From positions 62,001 to 126,000 of the forward strand of contig NZ_FTNI01000008.1 of assembly GCF_900156315.1 (NCBI RefSeq): 64,000 bases of DNA. The letters run 5' to 3'. The position numbers were made by a program, and so were the translations under genes. Source of the stretch: Microbispora rosea (lineage in GTDB: Bacteria; Actinomycetota; Actinomycetes; Streptosporangiales; Streptosporangiaceae). Below, piece after piece: positions 58,121 to 64,000 of the stretch. Positions within the stretch are counted from its first letter, which is position 1; each line of letters starts with the position of its first letter. The notes beneath the pieces are model-generated. The model made no database searches. It was not told the DNA's origin and was given only the letters and a program-made list of their open reading frames with translations.

Positions 58121-58762
58121 TCAGCCCGCTGCCGTGGCGGGCTGGGCCGTGGCGGAGCGTACGGGCAGGTCCCAGCCGGGGCACAGGGAACGCTCGGCCA
58201 GCGTGAGCAGATCCTCCAGCCGCCGCGCCAGTATGGCCGGGTCCTGTGTGCGCTCGTCGAAGCAGGCGAGGGCCACGCTGACGAAGACGGCCACGATGAA
58301 CTGCGGCTGGAGGTCGCACGGGTCGGCTCCCAGCCTGCGGGCCACCTCGGCGACCAGCCTGCGCTCGTTCTCCTTGATAAGCCGCATGGTCCCGGCGAGC
58401 AGGGCGGGTGTGGAGTGCACGACCTTCTGGCAACGCAGGTACCTGCCCGTCTCCGCGTCATCCGCCTCTCGTAGCATCTTCAGCAACGAGCGCATCGCCT
58501 GACACAGGGCGGTGAACGGCGACTCCGACTCGGGACGTGAGACCAGCTCGGCGAGGAGCATCCGCTGCTCGTCGGCGGTCAGCGAGAGCGCCACGTCCTC
58601 CTTGGAGGCGAAGTACCGGAAGAACGTCCTGGGCGACACCTCCACCTCGGCGGCGATCTGGTCGATCGTCGTCGCCTCGTAGCCCCTGGTGAGGAAGAGG
58701 TCGAGGGCCGCGTCGATCAGAGCGTCCCGCGTCCGCTGCTTCTTGCGTTCGCGTAGACCCAT
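58121..58762 (-). CDS. TetR-family repressor of the adjacent MFS exporter
   Basis: The 213-residue product has an N-terminal TetR HTH (RDALIDAALDLFLTRGYEATTIDQIAAEVEVSPRTFFRYF, in part) and an extended ligand-binding domain. The ATG at 58762 follows GAGGAGGTGACC. It is divergent from the MFS gene; the operator-like repeat in the shared promoter region suggests that it represses both. The inducer is unknown. Confidence 0.92.
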   Translation of the reverse strand: MGLRERKKQRTRDALIDAALDLFLTRGYEATTIDQIAAEVEVSPRTFFRYFASKEDVALSLTADEQRMLLAELVSRPESESPFTALCQAMRSLLKMLREADDAETGRYLRCQKVVHSTPALLAGTMRLIKENERRLVAEVARRLGADPCDLQPQFIVAVFVSVALACFDERTQDPAILARRLEDLLTLAERSLCPGWDLPVRSATAQPATAAG

Positions 58763-58830
58763 GGCGGTCACCTCCTCGAAACTGCCGGTTCACAAACTCT
58801 CAGTTGTCACAGTATGTCGGATAAAAGGAT

Positions 58831-58859
58831 TTGTCATCTGTCATCGACTGACATAAATT
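58831..58859 (+). promoter_or_regulatory. MFS promoter with TetR operator in the spacer
   Basis: TTGTCA (58831-58836), 17 nt, then TAAATT (58854-58859) form a good housekeeping promoter. The perfect inverted repeat TGTCA-TCGAC-TGACA (58839-58853) fills the spacer. Two more TGTCA half-sites lie at 58805-58809 and 58832-58836. Repressor binding would exclude RNA polymerase. Confidence 0.7.
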
Positions 58860-58897
58860 ACTGGCCGTCGACACAGTGGTGCTAAGGGGGAATCTCC

Positions 58898-60463
58898 ATG
58901 ACTCAAGCCGTATCGGTGGACGCCGACGCGCCTCCAGGACGAGGCCAGGGGCATCCATGGCTCACGCTGCTCGCCGTCTCACTCGGCGTCATCATGGTCA
59001 TGCTCGACGGCACGGTCGTGGCGATCGCGAACCCGGTCATCCAGGTCGAACTCAAGGCGACGCTGGCGGACCTGCAGTGGGTGACCAGCGGTTATCTGCT
59101 CGCGCTGGCGGTCTTCCTGATCACGGCCGGCAAGCTCGGCGACCTGTTCGGACACAAGCGCGTCTTCCTGATCGGCGTCGCGGGCTTCGCGCTGACCTCG
59201 CTCGCCATCGGCCTGTCGTCCTCGATCGGCGTGCTGATCGCGCTGCGGGTGCTCCAGGGACTGTTCGGCGCGCTGCTCCAGCCCGCCGCCCTCGCGTTGC
59301 TCCGGTCGGCGTTCCCCGGTGAGAAGCTCAACATGGCCATGGGGGCGTGGGGCGCGATCATCGGGCTGTCGAGCGCGGCGGGCCCGATCGTCGGCGGCCT
59401 CCTCGTGGAGAACGTGAGCTGGCAGTCGGTGTTCTTCATCAACGTGCCGGTCGGCGTGGCGGCGTTGGCGTTCGGGCTGTGGGCGCTGCGGGAGCGCAGG
59501 GCCAAGATGCTGTCCCGGGTCGACTGGCTGGGCGTCGTGCTGCTGTCCGGCGCGATGTTCGCGCTGGTGTGGGCCATCATCAAGGCCCCCGAGTGGGGCT
59601 GGGGCGACGCCAAGACGCTCGGCTTCCTCGCCGCCGCCGTGGTGGTCGGGGCCGTGTTCCTGTTCTGGCAGTCGAAGGTGAGCGAGCCGCTGCTGCCGCT
59701 GAGCCTGTTCCGCAACGCCTCGGTCTCGATCGGGACCGTTCTCATGATCCTCATGTCGTTCGCCATGTTCGGCGCGATGTTCTTCCTCACGTTCTTCTTC
59801 CAGGGCGTGCACGGGCTCACGCCGCTCGACTCCGGCCTGCGGATGCTGCCCATGAGCGCCGGCATGATCGTCGCCTCGCCCATCGCGGGCATCCTCATCG
59901 GCAAGCTCGGCCCGAAGATCACCATCGCGGGCGGCATGGTGATCAGCGCCTTCGCGATGTTCCTCATGTCGCGGCTCAGCGTCGAGGCCGCCTTCGCCGA
60001 CAGCGCGATCCCGTTCGTGCTGCTCGCGTTCGGCCTGTCGCCGGTGTTCGTCGGAGCCACGGAGATCATCGTGGGCAACGCGCCGGAGGAGCTGAGCGGC
60101 GTCGCGGGCGGTGTGCAGAACTCCGCGATGCAGATCGGCGGCGCGCTCGGCACCGCCATCCTGGGCGCGGTCGTGTCGGCCAAGGTGGCCGACGTGCTGC
60201 CCGGGTATCTCGGCCCGGCGGCGGCCGCCGTCCCGCCCGCCCAGATGGAGGGCCTGAAGGCCCTGGCGTCGGTGGGTCAGGCCCCGCCCGGACTGACCGG
60301 CCCCGTGGCCAAGACGCTCGCGGACGCGGCGCACCTGTCCTTCATGGACGGCCTGCACCTCGGCTTCGTCGTGAGCACGGCGGTCGCCCTCCTCGCGGCG
60401 GCCCTGGCCCTGTTCGTCAAGGCCGGTCGCAAGACCGAGGGCGCCCCGGTCCACATGGGCTGA
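58898..60463 (+). CDS. MFS drug:H+ antiporter, DHA2 (14-TMS) family
   Basis: The 521-residue product has about 14 hydrophobic helices. DHA2 signatures are visible: LDGTVVAIANPVIQ (motif D1), GKLGDLFGHKRVFLIG (motif A) and LRVLQGLFGALLQPAALALL with GPIVGGLL (motif C). Such proteins export cationic drugs, antibiotics or metabolites. It is divergent from its probable TetR repressor and closed by a strong terminator, so it forms a self-contained efflux cassette. Confidence 0.94.
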   Translation: MTQAVSVDADAPPGRGQGHPWLTLLAVSLGVIMVMLDGTVVAIANPVIQVELKATLADLQWVTSGYLLALAVFLITAGKLGDLFGHKRVFLIGVAGFALTSLAIGLSSSIGVLIALRVLQGLFGALLQPAALALLRSAFPGEKLNMAMGAWGAIIGLSSAAGPIVGGLLVENVSWQSVFFINVPVGVAALAFGLWALRERRAKMLSRVDWLGVVLLSGAMFALVWAIIKAPEWGWGDAKTLGFLAAAVVVGAVFLFWQSKVSEPLLPLSLFRNASVSIGTVLMILMSFAMFGAMFFLTFFFQGVHGLTPLDSGLRMLPMSAGMIVASPIAGILIGKLGPKITIAGGMVISAFAMFLMSRLSVEAAFADSAIPFVLLAFGLSPVFVGATEIIVGNAPEELSGVAGGVQNSAMQIGGALGTAILGAVVSAKVADVLPGYLGPAAAAVPPAQMEGLKALASVGQAPPGLTGPVAKTLADAAHLSFMDGLHLGFVVSTAVALLAAALALFVKAGRKTEGAPVHMG

Positions 60464-60477
60464 CGTCCGGTCTCCTC

Positions 60478-60511
60478 CGTACGGCCTCCGCCACCCGGCG
60501 GAGGCCGTACG
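60478..60511 (+). terminator. 15-bp perfect hairpin after the MFS gene
   Basis: CGTACGGCCTCCGCC and GGCGGAGGCCGTACG pair over an ACCC loop, 15 nt after the MFS stop. Confidence 0.8.
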
Positions 60512-60543
60512 CGCGTCCGGGCCTGGTGCGGCTGCTCGCTCAG

Positions 60544-60558
60544 TAGACTTGGTATCCG
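60544..60558 (+). promoter_or_regulatory. -10 element (TAGACT) giving a leaderless DUF3039 transcript
   Basis: TAGACT at 60544-60549 is a typical actinobacterial -10. The GTG start at 60558 lies 8 nt later, so transcription would begin at or near the start codon. No clear -35 is seen. Confidence 0.5.
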
Positions 60559-60809
60559 TGAGCGGCACGAAGATTCTTCCCGAGAGCGACGTAACACCCC
60601 GACTCTCGCACGGCGACGGTGACCACGAGCGCTTCTCGCACTTCGCCGACAAGAACAAGATCACTGAGAGCTACGTCACCGGCGCGCCGGTGCGGGCGCT
60701 GTGCGGCAAGGTGTGGGTGCCCAGCCGCGACCCGAAGAAGTATCCGGTCTGCCCGGAGTGCAAGGAGATCTACGAGGGGTTGCCCAAGGGCGAACCGTCC
60801 GGCGAGTGA
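60558..60809 (+). CDS. DUF3039 small zinc-ribbon protein
   Basis: The 83-residue product has RALCGKVWVPSRDPKKYPVCPECKEIYEGL, where three cysteines (C and C-x-x-C) suit metal binding; this is the DUF3039 signature. Members are actinobacterial and of unknown function. GTG 60558 is preferred because of the leaderless promoter; TTG 60549 overlaps the -10. Confidence 0.85.
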   Translation: MSGTKILPESDVTPRLSHGDGDHERFSHFADKNKITESYVTGAPVRALCGKVWVPSRDPKKYPVCPECKEIYEGLPKGEPSGE

Positions 60810-60880
60810 GTGTCGATCCGGGATCATCGCGTCCCCTGCGGCTAGGGTCTGCCTTCTGACCAGCCGTATCGGGGGAACGA

Positions 60881-62266
60881 ATGGTTCGGCGACCTATCGC
60901 CGTCGTCCTTGCATGCCTCTACGCGCTGGGCGGCGCGTGCGCCGTCCCGGCGTCCGCCGCCTCCCGGGCGCCCGGTGGTCTCACCGGCGCCGCGCTGCGC
61001 GCATCGCCGGCCACCCGGCCCGACGCCTGCCTGGCCCGTCACGCCGTTCCCAAGCGCCGGCACGGCCGTGCCCACGGAGTCACGCAGCGCCGGCACGGCG
61101 TGGGCGGGCTCACGCACGCCCCGGAGCCCCGTGAGCCGGGGCCGGACGAGATCGCCCGGATGTCGGCCGACCTGGCCCGCAGGCTCGGCACCGCGACGCC
61201 GAGAGAAACCGCGCAGCCACGAGACGCCGCGCAGGCCGCAGTCACTCCGCCGCCGGGGGTGACGGCCCGGCCGGGGAGCGGGGCGGGCGACCGGCGGATC
61301 GGTTCAGGGACAGTCGAGCGGATCACCGTCCCGGTGTGGGTGCACATCATCAAAGACCACGCGCTCGGCCTGCCCGACGCCGCCGTCTCCCGGCAGATCG
61401 CCGCGCTGAACACCGCCTATTCCGGCGGGTACGGCGGCGCCGACACCGGCGTGCGCTTCGAGCTCAAGGGCATCACGCACACCGAGAACCGGAGCTGGTT
61501 CCGCGACCCCCTCGGCTACGAGGAGCCGATGAAGAAGAAGCTGCGGGTCGGGGGTCCCGAGACGCTCAACCTGTACATCGCGCAGCTGAGCCGGCTCGTG
61601 CTCGGCTACTCCACCTATCCGTACTGGTATGACGACGAGCCCGTGCTGGACGGCGTGGTGATCGACTGGCGGAGCGTCCCCGGCGGCCCGCTGCGCGACT
61701 TCGCCAGAGGCTTCACGGCCGTGCACGAGATCGGCCACTGGCTGGGCCTGCTGCACACCTTCGAGAACGGCTGCAAGGCCCCGGGCGACTCGGTGGACGA
61801 CACTCCCGCCGAGGCCTACCCGACGAACGGCTGCCCTGCGAAGAAGGACACCTGCCCCGCTCAGGGCGGCGATCCGATACGCAACTTCATGGACTACGCC
61901 CAGGACCGCTGCATGCGCGAGTTCACCGCGGGCCAGGGCGTACGCGTCCACCAGATGTGGGACGCCTATCGCCGCCCCGGGCCGCAGAGGGCCGACGCGG
62001 GATTGCATAAGGCCGCAGCGGGTGCTCAGGCGGACGCCGCGAAGGCTCAGGCGGACGCCGCCGCCGACGGCGCGGACGCTCCCGCCAGCATCGCGAACGA
62101 CCTCGCGAACGACGCCGGGAGTGACGACACTGTGAGCGATCCCGGAAACGACCCCGCGGCCGACGCCGGGTACGACACTGTGAACGATACCGGGAGCGGC
62201 GCCGTGAGTGACCCTCTGCCGGGCCTCGCCGCCCAGGGCTCTGACAACCCCGCTGGCGACATGTAG
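60881..62266 (+). CDS. Secreted zinc metalloprotease (M43-like)
   Basis: The 461-residue product has a signal peptide (RRPIAVVLACLYALGGACAVPASAA) and an Arg/His/Pro-rich pro-region to about residue 145. The protease domain starts ITVPVWVHIIKD and has the zinc motif HEIGHWLGLLH (HExxHxxGxxH) and Met-turn NFMDYAQDRCM, with four Cys that may pair as in M43 cytophagalysins. After residue ~365 comes an Ala/Asp/Asn-rich tail with DAGSDD/DTGSGA-like acidic repeats. ATG 60881 follows GGGGGAA. TAGGGT at 60842 may be the -10. Confidence 0.87.
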   Translation: MVRRPIAVVLACLYALGGACAVPASAASRAPGGLTGAALRASPATRPDACLARHAVPKRRHGRAHGVTQRRHGVGGLTHAPEPREPGPDEIARMSADLARRLGTATPRETAQPRDAAQAAVTPPPGVTARPGSGAGDRRIGSGTVERITVPVWVHIIKDHALGLPDAAVSRQIAALNTAYSGGYGGADTGVRFELKGITHTENRSWFRDPLGYEEPMKKKLRVGGPETLNLYIAQLSRLVLGYSTYPYWYDDEPVLDGVVIDWRSVPGGPLRDFARGFTAVHEIGHWLGLLHTFENGCKAPGDSVDDTPAEAYPTNGCPAKKDTCPAQGGDPIRNFMDYAQDRCMREFTAGQGVRVHQMWDAYRRPGPQRADAGLHKAAAGAQADAAKAQADAAADGADAPASIANDLANDAGSDDTVSDPGNDPAADAGYDTVNDTGSGAVSDPLPGLAAQGSDNPAGDM

Positions 62267-62453
62267 GGCGATGGGGGATCATCAGGAGGAACAGGGCGAT
62301 GACGAATCGGCCGGATCCGTTGACGTCGTGGCGTGGGGTGTGAGTAACTCCACAGCAGCGTTCATGGTCACGAAGCCTCGCGCCCGGCCGTGAGCGCCGA
62401 GTCGCTCGCCGGTTCCGTCCCACGTGCCCGGCCAGGCCGCCCGGGGAGGCTTT

Positions 62454-63362
62454 GTGGATGACCAGTGGACCCGCCGGGTCTGGCCACCCGCGGAGGAGGA
62501 GTCCCCGCCGTCCGGGCAGGGCCTCACTCGCCCGTACGGCGTTCCGGGCGGGTCGCCGCGGTCGTCCACGCAGCCCGCGTCCCCCCAGTGGCCCACCCGG
62601 CCGTACGGCGGCCCTGAGCCGGACCGGAATTCCGCCGAGGAGAGCCTCACCGGCCTGTACGGAGCACCGGTCGCCGAGCGGCCGCAGGCAGGACGCCCGG
62701 TCTGGCCCTCGCTGGGCCTGGAGTCCGCAGAGTCCGCGGAGCCCGAGGACGACCTGCCCCCGTCGGCCAGCCGCTACCGTGCGCCCGAGACGCCTCCCCG
62801 CCCGATGCCGCGGTGGCTGCGGCGCCTCCTCGTCGGCGGCCTCGCGCTGGTCTGCTCGGCCGCCGTCATCGGCGCGGTGGTGGTCACGGTGCTGCACCGG
62901 GCCGAGAGCGCGCCCCCCACGGTGATCCACGATCAGATCGCCGGGGTCGCCTACACGTTGCCGCCGGAGTGGCGGGAGGGCGTGGTCGCGCCCGTGACCG
63001 GCTTCACCTCCGTCGCCGCGCGCGGAGACAGCGCCACGGTCATGGCCCGGGCCGGCGACCGGGTGGACCCGCCTAATCTGCGTTCGGCCGTCATCGACCT
63101 GAGCGATCTCTACACGCAGCTGCTGCTGCACGGCGACAAGGTCGAGGTGCTCGACGACCGCGCGGTCACCGTCGGCGGGCGGCCGGGCCACACGCGGGCC
63201 GTGCGGGCCGAGTACACCGACGTGGTGAACGAGCCCGCCTTCATGCGGGTGACCCTGCTGACCCGGCCGGACGGCGGCAGCACGGTCCTGCTCGGGCTGG
63301 CGCATCCCGACCGTCCCCAGTCGCGCGCCGAGATCGAGGGCCTGATGTGGGGGGCCCGCTGA
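62454..63362 (+). CDS. Membrane-anchored protein with Pro-rich cytoplasmic region and external domain
   Basis: The 302-residue product begins with a disordered region (residues ~1-120) containing TRPYG-type motifs (LTRPYG, PTRPYG, LTGLYG), then one membrane helix (LLVGGLALVCSAAVIGAVVVTVL) and an outside domain of ~160 residues starting IAGVAYTLPPEW and resembling the LpqN/DUF-type extracytoplasmic modules. GTG 62454 has GGGGAGG upstream; GTG 62424 is also in frame. I recognise no family name. It has no partner in the window, although the Pro-rich tail resembles septum or kinase-partner proteins. Confidence 0.8.
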   Translation: MDDQWTRRVWPPAEEESPPSGQGLTRPYGVPGGSPRSSTQPASPQWPTRPYGGPEPDRNSAEESLTGLYGAPVAERPQAGRPVWPSLGLESAESAEPEDDLPPSASRYRAPETPPRPMPRWLRRLLVGGLALVCSAAVIGAVVVTVLHRAESAPPTVIHDQIAGVAYTLPPEWREGVVAPVTGFTSVAARGDSATVMARAGDRVDPPNLRSAVIDLSDLYTQLLLHGDKVEVLDDRAVTVGGRPGHTRAVRAEYTDVVNEPAFMRVTLLTRPDGGSTVLLGLAHPDRPQSRAEIEGLMWGAR

Positions 63363-63447
63363 GGTCACCGTCGATCTCGTCGACGCTGCTTCTGCTGTCC
63401 CGCGGCCGCGCGGTTCTGCGGTTTCGTGTTTCTGCGGACCGTGCCGT

Positions 63448-63536
63448 CCACTATGTCGGAAAAAGCGTCTGCTGCCCCTTGTTGGATCATTCACATCGAT
63501 ATGAACGATGAATCGGGAAAGCAGGCGACATAGTGG
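63448..63536. promoter_or_regulatory. Long inverted repeat in a 428-bp non-coding gap
   Basis: CCACTATGTCG (63448-63458) and its exact complement CGACATAGTGG (63526-63536) enclose 67 nt that contain further partial complementarity (CTGCT/AGCAG; GATCATTC/GATGAATC). The whole gap 63363-63790 is markedly less GC-rich and holds repeated TATGTC(C/G)GA/TATCCGAT-like words (63453, 63555, 63677). No gene is supported. It could be a regulatory hub for the last gene or a small structured RNA. Confidence 0.45.
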
Positions 63537-63790
63537 CCCGCCTCTTTGTCGCGTATGTCCGATCGAATGCACATATCGGGGCGTTGGCCTTTTCTCCGAT
63601 GCTCGATGACGTGATAGTGGGAGATCTCGGTATTTTCGGTGCGGCTTTGAGATAGGCGTAGCATCTGTTTGCCCGTATCCGATAAGTGGCTCGCTGCCCG
63701 CGTTTCCCCGGACAGGTATCTTCAATGTCGCATCGCACGAAAACGCGGTGACCCGGAAACACCAATTCTCACCATGGGGGGGAAATCAAA

Positions 63791-64000
63791 TTGATTTCTC
63801 GTAGGAGCAGCTCGGCCTCTGGTTCGCGTGGCGCCGGTCGCCTGCTGGCGCGGGCCGCCGCAGTGGCCGTGACGTGCGCATCTGTGGCGCTGTCCGGTGC
63901 GGTCGCGGCGAGCGCAGCAACGACGAACACCACCCCGGCCACGCAGGCGACGGCTCCGCAGGGCGGAGGGGATGCGCAGAAGTTCATTCCCTTCCCGAGG
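63791..64000 (+). CDS. N-terminus of a secreted protein, cut by the window edge
   Basis: From TTG 63791, behind GGGGGGAAA, the frame stays open to the last base (70 codons). It encodes a basic n-region (ISRRSSSASGSRGAGR), a hydrophobic core (AAAVAVTCASVALSGAVAAS) and an Ala-rich signal-peptidase site near residue 43, then a Thr/Pro/Gln linker. GC3 is high. The mature part lies outside, so function is unknown. A well-separated upstream region of 428 bp suggests specific regulation. Confidence 0.7.
   Translation, partial: MISRRSSSASGSRGAGRLLARAAAVAVTCASVALSGAVAASAATTNTTPATQATAPQGGGDAQKFIPFPR

Noticed and set aside
63487-63765. 92-residue minus frame in the last gap
   Set aside because: Codon positions lack the GC3 bias of real genes and no ribosome binding site is present.

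Overview
This is a very GC-rich chromosome segment with strong G/C third-position bias, many GTG/TTG starts and actinobacterial gene order. The atp, rho-prfA and wecA arrangement, together with a Scy/FilP-like coiled-coil protein, an IcmA-type mutase, NucS/EndoMS, DUF2550 and DUF3039 genes, points to a filamentous actinomycete, probably Streptosporangiales (family level is inference). I see no rRNA, tRNA, IS element, prophage or CRISPR array.

Layout. (1) 1-6334: a cell-surface sugar patch with the C-terminal end of a membrane mannosyltransferase-like protein, a polysaccharide deacetylase and three family-2 glycosyltransferases, two of them paralogues facing each other. (2) 6540-13603: thrC-thrB, rho with a long structured leader, rpmE with a textbook sigma-R promoter, prfA, prmC. 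(3) 13672-14319: the Sua5/TsaC gene. (4) 14464-18242: a lineage-specific three-ORF unit (1045-aa low-complexity protein, 83-aa ORF, 129-aa WXG100-like protein) set inside an otherwise conserved core block. (5) 18664-28435: wecA, atpI, an AtpZ-like gene, atpBEFHAGDC and a DUF2550 gene. (6) 28433-28708: a 276-bp imperfect palindrome bounded by the two convergent stop codons. (7) 28706-34781, minus strand: PduO-type adenosyltransferase, TetR regulator, NarL/DesR-type two-component system, ABC-2 exporter and nucS.

(8) 35000-36892: a small zinc-ribbon protein and two alpha/beta hydrolases. (9) 37001-38302: a Scy/FilP-like polar-growth coiled-coil protein. (10) 38484-41231 and 47732-49414: acyl-CoA/B12 metabolism, with methylmalonyl-CoA epimerase, thiolase, MeaB-type GTPase and an isobutyryl-CoA mutase large subunit. 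They are separated by a DUF4230 gene, a low-complexity membrane protein, a MarR regulator and a secreted subtilase. (11) 49411-55251: PLP decarboxylase with divergent AsnC regulator, DinB-like protein, YbbN-like thioredoxin/TPR protein, malic enzyme, YqgE. (12) 55368-64000: secreted beta-mannanase with CBM2, LRR protein, TetR/MFS efflux pair with an operator in the promoter spacer, DUF3039, a secreted M43-like metalloprotease, an anchored protein, and the start of a secreted protein cut by the window edge.

Functional links: prfA with prmC (release factor and its methylase); the adenosyltransferase at 28706 supplies the AdoCbl that IcmA-type mutases need and MeaB protects; wecA beside the atp operon is the usual actinobacterial arrangement. 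Strong perfect hairpins close most convergent gene pairs.
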